Shown here: in pieces, positions 27,391 to 35,330 of the stretch | Numbering within the stretch: position 1 is the stretch's first letter | Layout: each line of letters begins with the position of its first letter | NCBI GenBank assembly: GCA_039923855.1 | Contig: JBDTBW010000014.1 | Coordinates: forward strand, 1 to 64,000 | Length of the DNA stretch: 64,000 nt | Reading direction: 5' to 3' | Origin: 66-474 sp039923855 | Lineage (GTDB): Bacteria > Pseudomonadota > Gammaproteobacteria > Xanthomonadales > Rhodanobacteraceae | Translations under genes and position numbers: made by a program | Notes under the pieces: generated by a model | Database searches by the model: none | Told to the model about the DNA's origin: nothing | The model's input: only the letters and a program-made list of their open reading frames with translations

Positions 27391-27402
27391 GGGATCAGCG
27401 AA

Positions 27403-27822
27403 TCATCGTAGCAATTGCACGCCGGCGCGCTTGGCAGCTTGGCGCAATTTATCGTTCAGCGTGGCTAGCGGCAGGCTTGAACGGAGCGCCAGTTCAAGAT
27501 AGGCCGCATCGTAGGATGACAACCGATAACGTCGAGCAAGCTGCAATGTGCCAACAAGCGATTGCGCAAACGTCGCGGTATCGGCTTCGATGCGTAGCCG
27601 ATGCAGCAATGCGAGAAAGGAGGCGCTGCGGGCTTCGCTGATCAATCCGCGGTCTTCGGCGCGCGCCAGTACATTGGCGACCTCAAGACCCCAGATGACC
27701 GGCACCACTGCAGGGGTCTTGGCGAGAGCATCGAGAACCTTGGCGGCATAGGCGAGTTCGGTTGTCTTGCCGTCGCCGAAGCACCAGCGCATCGTCACCG
27801 AGTTGTCCAGGACCAGACTCAA
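27403..27822 (-). CDS. PIN-domain toxin (VapC-like)
   Basis: 139 residues of PIN fold. Acidic residues expected to bind Mg are Asp6 (LVLDNS), Glu47 (GLEVAN), Asp105 (SSYDAAYLELA) and Asp124 (TLND). VapC toxins are endoribonucleases, many cutting tRNA. The start is TTG, overlapping the antitoxin stop (TTGA), so its translation depends on the antitoxin frame. The active-site set is complete, so the toxin is probably functional. Confidence 0.88.
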   Translation of the reverse strand: MSLVLDNSVTMRWCFGDGKTTELAYAAKVLDALAKTPAVVPVIWGLEVANVLARAEDRGLISEARSASFLALLHRLRIEADTATFAQSLVGTLQLARRYRLSSYDAAYLELALRSSLPLATLNDKLRQAAKRAGVQLLR

Positions 27823-28061
27823 GCGCGGCCTTCTTCGAGCAACGCCCTGATATCGACGCCCTTGACCGGATCCGTGCGCATGAAGGTTTTCATTGCCAGC
27901 GCAGCGCGCTCGGCATCCGCGGTCTTTTCCGGGTGAGCGGGCACCAGTTTGGCGACCGCCTCGCCGCGGTTGGTAATGGTGAAGACGGTGCCATTCCGGA
28001 CTGCCCGCAACAACTCAGGCAGTCTGGTTTTCGCTTCGTAGGAGCCGATTTCCGTTTTCAT
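27819..28061 (-). CDS. Phd/YefM-type antitoxin
   Basis: 80 residues from the ATG at 28061; an upstream ATG at 28085 would add eight residues but would place the palindrome inside the gene. The N-terminal IGSYEAKTRLPELLRAV and FTITNRGEAVAKLVP are the Phd/YefM DNA-binding pattern. The C-terminus (MRTDPVKGVDIRALLEEGRA) is the likely toxin-binding tail. It is upstream of and overlapping the VapC-like toxin, the usual antitoxin-first order, and probably represses its own operon. Confidence 0.87.
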   Translation of the reverse strand: MKTEIGSYEAKTRLPELLRAVRNGTVFTITNRGEAVAKLVPAHPEKTADAERAALAMKTFMRTDPVKGVDIRALLEEGRA

Positions 28062-28062
28062 G

Positions 28063-28075
28063 CGGGATGATCCCG
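28063..28075. promoter_or_regulatory. candidate operator palindrome of the Phd/VapC module
   Basis: CGGGAT-g-ATCCCG, a perfect 6-base inverted repeat around a single base, ends two bases before the antitoxin ATG and covers its ribosome-binding region. This is where Phd/YefM autorepression sites are often found. Assignment is by position and symmetry only. Confidence 0.5.
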
Positions 28076-28206
28076 TTGTGGTCAATGCAGACTAGCATAC
28101 AGACCAGTCCTGTGCATCGCTGATACGCTCCCTGCCGCGCGGACAGATCATTCGAGGGTTAGACACGGTTCGCGGAGAGTGGCTCCATGCGCATCCGCCG
28201 CCAGAT

Positions 28207-29151
28207 TCAGAGCGCTGCTTCCAACTCCGGCACGATCTTGAAGAGATCCCCGACCAGGCCGTAGTCGGCGATCTCGAAGATCGGAGCATCGGCGTCCTTG
28301 TTGATCGCGACGATGGTGCCGGCGTCCTTGATGCCGGTGAGGTGCTGGATCGCGCCGGAAATCCCAATCGCCATGTAGAGTTCCGGCGCGATGATCTTGC
28401 CGGTCTGGCCGACTTGCATGTCGTTGGGGCAATAGCCGGCGTCGACCGCCGCGCGCGAGGCGCCGACCGCGGCGCGCAACTTGTCGGCGAGTTTGTAGAT
28501 GATCGCGAAGTTTTCCTCGGAACCCACGCCGCGGCCGCCCGATACCACGCGCTGGGCGCTTTGCAGATCGGGTCTGTCGCTGGCTGCCTGCTTCAATTCG
28601 ACAAAGCGCGTGTGCGTCGGCAATTCGACATCGAGTTGCAGGGCTTCGATCGGCGCGGCATTCGATGCTTCGCCTGATTGCGGCCACGAAGCGGTGCGCA
28701 CGGTGCCGATCACGATCGTATCGTCGGGTACCTCGACATCGACGATCGCGTTGCCGGCGTACACCGGCCGCTTGAAGGTGTGCGCGCCGTCCACCGCCAT
28801 GATGTCGCTGACCTGGCCGACGCCCAGCAGTGCAGCGACGCGCGGCGCGACATCTTTGCCGAAGGTGGTCGCCGGTGCGAGCACATGGGTGTAGCCATTG
28901 TTCGCGATGGACGCTATCTGTGGCGCCAGAATCGCCGCCAGCGGGTGCGCGTTCTCGGCGCGCGTGACGGTCAGCACTTTGGTGACGCCGTCGAGTTTCG
29001 CTGCTTGCGCTGCGATCGCATCGGGCGCATCGGAAAGCACAAGCACGTCTATCGTGGCGGTCTTGATTTCGCGCGCGCAGCTCACGCAACGCGCGGTCGT
29101 GGCGTTGAGTTGGCCGTCCAGGTGTTCGGCGATGATCAGGATTTTGCTCAT
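28207..29151 (-). CDS. etfA: electron transfer flavoprotein alpha subunit
   Basis: 314 residues. The C-terminal FAD domain has SGGRGVGS, VGQTGKIIAPELY, GISGAIQHLTGIK and APIFEIADYGLVGDL, all ETF-alpha signatures. The N-terminal domain is normal. With EtfB it carries electrons from acyl-CoA and related dehydrogenases to ETF-ubiquinone oxidoreductase, encoded 4.5 kb away at 33625. The 148-base gap to etfB is largely repeat sequence. About 145 bases separate it from the antitoxin gene downstream; nothing recognisable is seen there. Confidence 0.96.
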   Translation of the reverse strand: MSKILIIAEHLDGQLNATTARCVSCAREIKTATIDVLVLSDAPDAIAAQAAKLDGVTKVLTVTRAENAHPLAAILAPQIASIANNGYTHVLAPATTFGKDVAPRVAALLGVGQVSDIMAVDGAHTFKRPVYAGNAIVDVEVPDDTIVIGTVRTASWPQSGEASNAAPIEALQLDVELPTHTRFVELKQAASDRPDLQSAQRVVSGGRGVGSEENFAIIYKLADKLRAAVGASRAAVDAGYCPNDMQVGQTGKIIAPELYMAIGISGAIQHLTGIKDAGTIVAINKDADAPIFEIADYGLVGDLFKIVPELEAAL

Positions 29152-29170
29152 GTGAACTCCAACCTATCCT

Positions 29171-29297
29171 GCTTGAATCCCTCATCCCTTTGGGAGAGGG
29201 TGCCCGTAGGGCGGTGAGGGTGCGAATCTTGCGAGACATGGCAGCGATCCGGACCCTCATCCGGCGCTGCGCGCCACCTTCTCCCGGAGGGAGAAGG
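29171..29297. repeat. dispersed palindromic repeat between etfB and etfA
   Basis: The etfB-etfA gap contains CCCTCATCCCTTTGGGAGAGGG at one end (29170s) and CCTTCTCCC-gga-GGGAGAAGG near 29275-29295, the two arms of a common type of intergenic repeat with inverted ends. It fills most of the gap and may affect etfA expression or mRNA stability. Confidence 0.6.
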
Positions 29298-29299
29298 GT

Positions 29300-30061
29300 T
29301 CACAGCAAGCCTTTCTGCTTCAGCGCAGCCACCAGTTCGCCGGCATCTTTCACCATCACCCCGCGCGAACGCTGCGGGGGCGGCGCGTAATGGGTGGTCT
29401 TGATCTCGCCGCCGTGCTCGATGCCCAGCGAGGATAACTCGATCGTCTCGATCGGTTTGCTTTTGGCTTTCATGATGTCTGGCAGCTTGATGAAGCGCGG
29501 CTCGTTCAAGCGCAAGTCGGTCGTCACCACCGCGGGCAGATCGACCTCGATGGTTTCCAGACCCGCATCGACCTCGCGCGTCACGCGCGCGGTGTCGCCC
29601 TTCCCGCCGTTGGAAATTATGTCCAGTTTTGACGCGAACGTCGCCTGCGGGCGGTTCCACAACGCGGCCAGCATCTGTCCGGTCTGGTTGCAGTCGTCGT
29701 CGATCGCCTGTTTGCCGAGGATCACCAAACCCGGTTGTTCGCGCTCGACCAATTTCAGGAACGTGCGCGCGACGCTGAGTGGCTGCACCGGATCGTTGGT
29801 GACGACATGGATCGCGCGATCGGCGCCCATCGCCAGGCCGTTGCGTTGGTGCGATCCGGCGTCGGGCGGCCCGATCATTGCGATGATGATTTCCTTGGCG
29901 ATGCCTTTTTCGCGCAGTCGCAGCGCTTCTTCCAGCGCGATGTCGTCGAACGGATTTGCGGAAAGTTTGACGCCATCGGTGACCACGCCGGAGCCGTCGG
30001 GCTTCACCTGGATGCGCACGTTGTAATCCACCACGCGTTTGTAGCCGACCAGAATCTTCAT
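29300..30061 (-). CDS. etfB: electron transfer flavoprotein beta subunit
   Basis: 253 residues from the ATG at 30061 (the frame extends upstream through a dispersed repeat). MKILVGYKRVVDYNVRIQVK at the N-terminus, NPFDDIALEEALRLREKG and the AMP-binding region with GKQAIDDDCNQTGQMLAALW are typical of EtfB. The C-terminal arm LSSLGIEHGG reaches EtfA in known structures. It forms the ETF heterodimer with the downstream etfA product. Confidence 0.96.
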   Translation of the reverse strand: MKILVGYKRVVDYNVRIQVKPDGSGVVTDGVKLSANPFDDIALEEALRLREKGIAKEIIIAMIGPPDAGSHQRNGLAMGADRAIHVVTNDPVQPLSVARTFLKLVEREQPGLVILGKQAIDDDCNQTGQMLAALWNRPQATFASKLDIISNGGKGDTARVTREVDAGLETIEVDLPAVVTTDLRLNEPRFIKLPDIMKAKSKPIETIELSSLGIEHGGEIKTTHYAPPPQRSRGVMVKDAGELVAALKQKGLL

Positions 30062-30174
30062 GGAGTCTTCCGGGCAAACGAATACCAACCTCCATTCTAA
30101 CCCACGCGGGCTTTCCTTCTCCGCTGGCGGGATCGGCGCAAGACGGACCGTCACGACAAAGCGGCGACTCAACA

Positions 30175-30262
30175 TGCGCGTCATCCCGGCGCAGGCCATG
30201 ATCCAGCGGCCTATCCGTCCATGGCTCTGGATTCCGGCCAATCCATGGCTGGAATGTCGAGG
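30175..30262. repeat. dispersed intergenic repeat upstream of etfB
   Basis: The 222-base gap between the ATP-grasp gene and etfB contains a GTCATCCCGGCGCAGGCC start and inverted ATCCAG (30200s) / CTGGAT (30231-30236) arms. This is the common gammaproteobacterial intergenic element whose translation reads like VIPAQAxIQ. It sits 100-200 bases before the etfB ATG. The rest of the gap shows no other feature. Confidence 0.55.
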
Positions 30263-30283
30263 AGAAATGCGCGTTGCTAGTCG

Positions 30284-31255
30284 TCAAACTTGGCTATTCA
30301 ACCGCCGCAAGATCGCCGCGGCAAAACGCGCCGCGGCCGGCTTGTCATGCGCGAGAAACACCGATGGCTCGGTCAATTCCAATTCCAGCAGACGTGGCGC
30401 GCCATCGTCCTCCCGGATCAGATCGATGCGCGCATAAAGCAACGGTTTTTCGAATGGCATCGCTTCCAATGCGCGTTGCGCGACTTCCAATTCTTGTTCG
30501 GACGGCGGGCGCGGCGTGATGTGTTCGGCGGCGAACAGAGCGCGGGTCGAACCTTCGCCGCGTTTCAATAACGGGCCCTTGCGGATCGCGTGCGAAAAAA
30601 CCCCATCGAAAAACAGCAGCGCGGTTTCGCCGTGCTCGTCCACACTGTGCAGGTAAGGTTGCAGCAGCACGCTGCGGTTTGCATCGAGCAGGCGTTGCAC
30701 ATGCGCGATCGCATCGTCGCGTTGCGTGCTCGTATAGCGCTGCGCATCGCGGGAGCCCGCGCCGATCGCCGGCTTGACCACGAAATCACCAGCGCCTTCC
30801 ATCGCGCAGAGAACTCCCGCCCCCAGCGGGGGAGGGTTGGGGAGGGGGATGCCGTTGTCGAGAAAACGAACCAGCGCGCTCTGCGCGTTCTCGCCCGGTT
30901 CGATAAATGCGCTGGGCACCGTCGGCACACCGGCTTGCGCCAACTCGCGCAGATAATGCTTGTCGGTGTTCCAGCGGATCACGTTCAACGGATTCAGCAG
31001 TTTCGTTTGCACCGCGACGCGTGGCGCCCATGACAGAAACTCCGGCAGACGCTCCGCGTAATCCCAGGTCGAACGCGGCAGCGCCAAATCGAAGCGCGAC
31101 CAATCGACTTCCATATCGTCCCAGTCCACCACGGAAACCTTCGCGCCGGCCGTGCTCAGCGCCGCGTCGAGCGGGGCAAGATCTTCGTCCAGGTCGCGCG
31201 CGGCTCGCGCGGTGACGAGAGCGACGTGGAGCAGACGTTTCGTTTTGGCATCCAT
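30284..31255 (-). CDS. ATP-grasp domain protein carrying an in-frame repeat insertion
   Basis: 323 residues. N-terminal VALVTARAARDLDEDLAPL, substrate-domain PRSTWDYAERLPEFL, then an ATP-grasp core with FVVKPAIGAGSRD, ARIDLIREDDGAPRLLELELTEPSVF (Mg-ligand acidic residues) near the C-terminus. ATP-grasp enzymes ligate a carboxylate to an amine or thiol; glutathione-synthetase-like members look similar, but the substrate here is unknown. The ATG overlaps the TAA of the ParE-like toxin gene (TAATG), so translation may be coupled. Just before FVVKP the protein has a PLPNPPPLGAG stretch encoded by a REP-like palindrome. Confidence 0.78.
   Translation of the reverse strand: MDAKTKRLLHVALVTARAARDLDEDLAPLDAALSTAGAKVSVVDWDDMEVDWSRFDLALPRSTWDYAERLPEFLSWAPRVAVQTKLLNPLNVIRWNTDKHYLRELAQAGVPTVPSAFIEPGENAQSALVRFLDNGIPLPNPPPLGAGVLCAMEGAGDFVVKPAIGAGSRDAQRYTSTQRDDAIAHVQRLLDANRSVLLQPYLHSVDEHGETALLFFDGVFSHAIRKGPLLKRGEGSTRALFAAEHITPRPPSEQELEVAQRALEAMPFEKPLLYARIDLIREDDGAPRLLELELTEPSVFLAHDKPAAARFAAAILRRLNSQV
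30811..30849. repeat. REP-like palindrome inside the ATP-grasp coding sequence
   Basis: CCCCC-agc-GGGGG (30820-30832) with flanking CTCCC and GGGTTGGGGAGGGGG arms. It is the same unit as at 22023-22056 and 41690-41725. Here it lies within a coding frame without breaking it and encodes about 13 residues rich in Pro, Leu and Gly. Confidence 0.75.
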
Positions 31256-31548
31256 TATCGCGCGTAACCTGCTTCGCGCTGGCCGCGAATGGCAAGCACC
31301 AGCACCGTATCGAGTTCCGGAAGATAGCGATACAAGGAGATGTAGCCGCGTGCATCGCGCCCGATGATCAACTCGCGTATCTCGCGGACCGTCGGCCGGC
31401 CGATCAGCGGGTTGCGTTCCAGGATGTCAATGGCTGCGATGATCGCGCGCAACCGGGCGCCGATGTTCCTGGCTTCGTGTCGTTCAAGATGATCGATAAT
31501 GCGGTCGAAATCTTCAATGATTTCGGGCGCCAACTCGATCCGCGCCAT
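31255..31548 (-). CDS. ParE/RelE-type toxin
   Basis: 97 residues. IELAPEIIEDFDRIIDHLERH at the N-terminus, NPLIGRPTVREIRELIIGRDARGYISLYRY and VLVLAIRGQREAGY at the end give the ParE/RelE beta-sheet pattern; the terminal IRGQREAGY is typical of ParE. It starts one base after the antitoxin stop. ParE toxins act on gyrase and RelE toxins on ribosome-bound mRNA; which applies here cannot be told from the sequence. The TAA overlaps the start of an ATP-grasp gene. Confidence 0.87.
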   Translation of the reverse strand: MARIELAPEIIEDFDRIIDHLERHEARNIGARLRAIIAAIDILERNPLIGRPTVREIRELIIGRDARGYISLYRYLPELDTVLVLAIRGQREAGYAR

Positions 31549-31549
31549 G

Positions 31550-31843
31550 TCAGAACTTGCCCGCGGCCATTTTCCTCGCAGCCGGACGCCGGGCGCGCTT
31601 GCCGGTCATGCGCTTCTCCAGGTAGCCGCGCAATTCCGGCCACGCGATCGTTCTGCCGGATGCCGCGATACCGGCATAACGCTGTTCCGCAGCCGCATCG
31701 AAATCGGCCCGCCGCTCCTGGGCTTCGGTTCGCTCGGCGATGGCATCGAGGATGAAGCCGTGCGGGCTGATCCCCGCGCGTTTGGCCGCGCGTGCGACGC
31801 GGACTTTCAAATCGTCCGTCAGACGGATCGTGGTGGTCGGCAT
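31550..31843 (-). CDS. ribbon-helix-helix antitoxin (CopG/ParD-like)
   Basis: 97 residues from the ATG at 31843; an upstream in-frame start at 31870 would read into the operator. MPTTTIRLTDDLKVRVARAA is a ribbon-helix-helix beta strand and first helix, followed by ISPHGFILDAIAERTE. The basic C-terminal tail (KRMTGKRARRPAARK) is longer than usual and could add DNA contacts. Antitoxin-first order and one-base spacing to the toxin are typical. Confidence 0.86.
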   Translation of the reverse strand: MPTTTIRLTDDLKVRVARAAKRAGISPHGFILDAIAERTEAQERRADFDAAAEQRYAGIAASGRTIAWPELRGYLEKRMTGKRARRPAARKMAAGKF

Positions 31844-31871
31844 GGCTAGCCCTCGAAGTCTCCGAATCATG

Positions 31872-31889
31872 GTAGCACAAACGTGCTAC
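31872..31889. promoter_or_regulatory. candidate operator of the RHH/ParE module
   Basis: GTAGCAC-aaac-GTGCTAC, a perfect 7-base inverted repeat with a 4-base spacer, lies 29 bases upstream of the antitoxin ATG. RHH antitoxins commonly bind such symmetrical sites and repress their own promoter. Confidence 0.55.
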
Positions 31890-31944
31890 ATGCATACCGT
31901 CTCGCGGATCCTGGTAATTCAGCTTGTTGGCGGCCTCCGGCGCA

Positions 31945-32508
31945 TCAGTAGACGCCAGGAACCAAACGCTTCGTACGGCGACAATAGCCCGCATACCGCT
32001 CACCCAGCGCCGCGTGCAGTGCCGCTTCCTCCTCGTGGATGCGGAACAGGTAAACGATCAGCGCCAGCAGCATGATGACGAGCAGGCTTAGCCAATTGCC
32101 CAAGGCCAAACCGAAACCGAAGAAGGCGATCAGCGCGCCGAGATAACTAGGATGGCGGATGTGCCGATACAGGCCTCGATCCATGACTTCGTGATCGGTC
32201 AGCACCGCGACGTTGGGTGTGTGGAAGCGTCCGAGCTGCGCGATGGCCACGGAGCGGATGGCCATACCAAGTCCCATTACGACAAGACCCGCGATTTGTA
32301 CCGATGTCCCCGATCGGATCGCGCCGTAAGGCGTGTAGGCAAGCCAGATGGCGATAACCCAGGCGAGCAGGTTGCCCGCCGCAATGAAGCGCAGCGAAAA
32401 ACGATCGCGGTTTTCGGCCTTGCCGCTCATACGGCGAAACACCACGACACCGTCGATTACCAGCCACAACACGAAAAGCGCAATGGCAATAGCACGCAAC
32501 ATAGTCAT
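31945..32508 (-). CDS. isoprenylcysteine carboxylmethyltransferase (ICMT)-like membrane methyltransferase
   Basis: 187 residues, about four or five hydrophobic spans. The C-terminal signature is YRHIRHPSYLGALIAFFGFG, then RIHEEEAALHAALGERYAGY and RLVPG, as in bacterial ICMT/PEMT-like proteins. Bacterial members lack CaaX proteins to act on, so the substrate is unknown; lipids or isoprenoid compounds are possible. It follows the second ATP-grasp gene by 30 bases in the same direction and precedes the RHH/ParE module. Confidence 0.83.
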   Translation of the reverse strand: MTMLRAIAIALFVLWLVIDGVVVFRRMSGKAENRDRFSLRFIAAGNLLAWVIAIWLAYTPYGAIRSGTSVQIAGLVVMGLGMAIRSVAIAQLGRFHTPNVAVLTDHEVMDRGLYRHIRHPSYLGALIAFFGFGLALGNWLSLLVIMLLALIVYLFRIHEEEAALHAALGERYAGYCRRTKRLVPGVY

Positions 32509-32538
32509 GCAAGGCGCCTGCGTTGAGTGTGCAGACGA

Positions 32539-33591
32539 TTATTCTGACATGGCGATGATCGGCGCGGGAATTTCGCCGGGGTGTCGCCAACGCGTCGGTT
32601 CGAACAACAACGCGCCGAGGGCGTCGTGGATCTGCCGGATCGGCTCGTCCCAGCAATTGGGCGAAGCCATGGTGTTGTTGAGGATATCCATCATCGCGTT
32701 GACCTCGAACACCAGCAGCCGGCCGTCAGGACGCAAATTGCAATCGATCCCGAAATAATCCATATCCACCGCATCGGCGATGGCGTGCAGTCTGTCGCGG
32801 AGTTCCGGAAGAATGCCGCCGCGGAAATCGGCCAGCGTCGCGGTTTCCTCTTGCAGATGTCCAAGCAACCGGTCGTGCACATGCACCAGCCAGCCATCGG
32901 CGATCACGAGATGCCGCAGAAAAACCTCGCCACCAACCACCACTACACGCAATTTGCGGTAATACCCGTCCTGGTCGCGGCACTCAACGTATTGCGTGAG
33001 ATAGAGATCGTGGCCGCCCCACGCCAGGCCGCGTAGCGCGGCCCTGATTTTCCCGGGCTCGTCGATCTTCACGGTGGCGGCGCCACGATGACTGCCGGCG
33101 ACGCGGACGATCAATGGCCACGCCAATCCCGATTCGTCCGCGATGCGATTGAGATCATCCGGTTCGTCGATGCGCACCCGGGCCGTGCGCGGCATGTGCA
33201 CGCCCGCAAGATTCTTGAGTTTCGTCGCGATGCCATCGCGTCCCAATCCCAGCACCGCGACCGGATGATTGAAGCAACCCACGTCGGATTCGGCGATGAA
33301 CTGCTCGAGCATCCGCAACGCGATGCTCGAGATATCCGGGTGCGCGACCGCGTTGATCAGCGGCAGACCGTGCGCGCCGTTCGGCAGGTGGATCGGCATG
33401 TCCGGTCCGAAAAAAATCCGCAGCAGCCGTTGCTTGAACCTCGGCGCGAGGTTGGTGGCGATGCGACTGTTGCCGAGAAAGTGGTACGCGAGCGGCGCCC
33501 CGGCGCCGCGCGAACTGACCGAGATCAGCCGGTTGTCCGGCACGCCCATCATCAATGGCAGCACGACAGCTTGTTCAGCGGAAACATTCAC
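32539..33591 (-). CDS. RimK-like ATP-grasp protein of unknown substrate
   Basis: 350 residues with a GTG start. The N-terminal region (~1-130) has no recognisable domain. ATP-grasp features follow: LIVRVAGSHRGAATVKID, DLYLTQYVECRDQDGYYRKLRVVVVG, and the metal-binding FGIDCNLRPDGRLLVFEVNA near residue 300. RimK-type ligases join amino acids or peptides; similar proteins are seen fused to TPR domains in other genomes. It is encoded 33 bases downstream of ETF-QO. Two ATP-grasp genes within 3 kb, with different sequences, suggest related chemistry, but no pathway can be named. Confidence 0.75.
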   Translation of the reverse strand: MNVSAEQAVVLPLMMGVPDNRLISVSSRGAGAPLAYHFLGNSRIATNLAPRFKQRLLRIFFGPDMPIHLPNGAHGLPLINAVAHPDISSIALRMLEQFIAESDVGCFNHPVAVLGLGRDGIATKLKNLAGVHMPRTARVRIDEPDDLNRIADESGLAWPLIVRVAGSHRGAATVKIDEPGKIRAALRGLAWGGHDLYLTQYVECRDQDGYYRKLRVVVVGGEVFLRHLVIADGWLVHVHDRLLGHLQEETATLADFRGGILPELRDRLHAIADAVDMDYFGIDCNLRPDGRLLVFEVNAMMDILNNTMASPNCWDEPIRQIHDALGALLFEPTRWRHPGEIPAPIIAMSE

Positions 33592-33624
33592 GGCTGATCG
33601 CCCTCGTCGAACGAAATGAGTCCG

Positions 33625-35238
33625 TCAAAGATTCTGGTAATTCGGGCCGCTGCCACCTTCCGGCGTCACCCAGTCGATGATCTGATAGGGGTCCTTGATG
33701 TCGCAGGTTTTGCAGTGCACACAGTTGGCGGCGTTGATCTGCAGGCGTTTGCCGGCCGCGTCGTCGACGATTTCGTAGACGGACGCCGGGCAAAAGCGCG
33801 TGCACGGATTGGCGTATTCGCGGGTGCAACGATCGATGCAGATATTGGTGTCGCGCACATGCAGATGCACCGGTTGATCTTCGTCATATTCGGTGGCGGC
33901 GAAATACACGCCAGCCAGACGATCGCGCGGCGGCAGATCGCGTTGCGCGTAGTCGCCCTGCTTGTAATCACTAGCGGGTGATTCGTAACCATCGAGCGTG
34001 CGCAGCGACGACCAGTCGGCGTGGTTCTTCAACGTCCATGGTGACAGGCCCGCGCTCGCGGTCTCCCACGCGGCGTTGGCGAGTCCGCGCCACAATCCGC
34101 CGTGGAAGCCGGGCCGGATATTGCGCACCTTTTTCAGTTCCGCCATCACCGGCGAGGCGCGCAATTTCGCGTCGAAACCCAGCGCGGATTTCGCCTGCGC
34201 GTAATGTTCAGCGGCGAGCATCCCGGAACGCATCGCCTGATGCGTGCCCTTGATCTTGGGCACGTTGAGCAATCCCGCCGTATCGCCGATCAAGATCGCG
34301 CCGGGCATTTCGACTTTGGGAAGCGATTGCCAGCCGCCCTCGACCAGCGCGCGCGCACCGGCCGAAAGGATCGTGCCGCCTTCCAGCAGTGGCTTGATCG
34401 CCGCATGCTGTTTCAGTTGCTGGAACGCTTCCCACGGTTTGAACATCGGAGCGATGTAGTCCAATCCCGCGACGAAACCGATCGCGACGCGATCCTTGTC
34501 GAGGTGATAGAGGAAACTGCCGCCGTAGGTTTTGTCGTCCAGTGGCCAGCCGATGGTGTGGGTGATCTTGCCCGGTTGCGTGCGCCCCGCCGGCACAGAC
34601 CACAGTTCCTTGAGGCCGATGCCATAGGTTTGCGGATCGCAATCCTTGTCCAGCGCGAATTTCGCGATCAATGTTTTGGTGATATTGCCGCGGCAGCCTT
34701 CGGCCAGCACGGTGAGCCTGGCGTGGATGTCGATGCCCTGCGTGTAGTCCGGTTTGTGCGAGCCGTCTTTCGCCACGCCCATGTCGCCGATGCGCACGCC
34801 ACGCACGCCGCCGGCATCGTCGAACACCGCTTCCGCGGCGGCATAGCCGGGGAACACATCCACACCCAGCGCCTCGGCCTGCGGCGCCAACCACGCGCAC
34901 AGCGCGCCCAGCGAGACGATGAAGTTCCCCTTGTTGTACATCTGCGGCGGCGTCGGCAATGTTGTCGAATGTTGCGCGTCGCGCAGCAGCAGGAACTCAT
35001 CGTGGCTCGCCGGCACGCAGATCGGCGGCGGCTGGTCGCGCCAGCCCGGCAGCAGTTCGTCCAATGGCGCGGGTTCGATCACCGCGCCGGACAGGATTTG
35101 CGCGCCGATTGTCGATGCTTTCTCCAGCACGCACACCCGCGCGTCGGCCTGCAATTGTTTCAGGCGGATCGCGAACGCGAGCCCGGCCGGGCCGGCGCCG
35201 ACCACGACCACGTCGTATTCCATCACTTCGCGTTGCAT
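33625..35238 (-). CDS. electron transfer flavoprotein-ubiquinone oxidoreductase
   Basis: 537 residues from the ATG at 35238 (a second ATG at 35223 is possible). The FAD-binding VVVGAGPAGLAFAIRL starts at about residue 9. The C-terminal ferredoxin-like domain has the cysteines CTRFCPASVYE and CVHCKTCDIKDPYQIIDW that hold one [4Fe-4S] cluster. It is a membrane-associated enzyme passing electrons from reduced ETF to ubiquinone, linking acyl-CoA and amino-acid dehydrogenations to the respiratory chain. Divergent from an amidase gene, with 92 bases between them. etfA and etfB are 3.5 kb further along the same strand. Confidence 0.96.
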   Translation of the reverse strand: MQREVMEYDVVVVGAGPAGLAFAIRLKQLQADARVCVLEKASTIGAQILSGAVIEPAPLDELLPGWRDQPPPICVPASHDEFLLLRDAQHSTTLPTPPQMYNKGNFIVSLGALCAWLAPQAEALGVDVFPGYAAAEAVFDDAGGVRGVRIGDMGVAKDGSHKPDYTQGIDIHARLTVLAEGCRGNITKTLIAKFALDKDCDPQTYGIGLKELWSVPAGRTQPGKITHTIGWPLDDKTYGGSFLYHLDKDRVAIGFVAGLDYIAPMFKPWEAFQQLKQHAAIKPLLEGGTILSAGARALVEGGWQSLPKVEMPGAILIGDTAGLLNVPKIKGTHQAMRSGMLAAEHYAQAKSALGFDAKLRASPVMAELKKVRNIRPGFHGGLWRGLANAAWETASAGLSPWTLKNHADWSSLRTLDGYESPASDYKQGDYAQRDLPPRDRLAGVYFAATEYDEDQPVHLHVRDTNICIDRCTREYANPCTRFCPASVYEIVDDAAGKRLQINAANCVHCKTCDIKDPYQIIDWVTPEGGSGPNYQNL

Positions 35239-35330
35239 AAAGGCTGCTTCATAACGGCGACTGGGGAATTGTGCGTGTTCATCATCGCCCCGGCAATGCA
35301 ATAATCCCGCACATACCCGGGGAAGGTACG

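Noticed and set aside
28148..29260. 370-codon minus frame over etfA
   Set aside because: Shadow of etfA, which has all ETF-alpha signatures in another frame.
34102..35304. 400-codon plus-strand frame opposite ETF-QO
   Set aside because: Antisense shadow; rich in His, Arg and Asp and without motifs.
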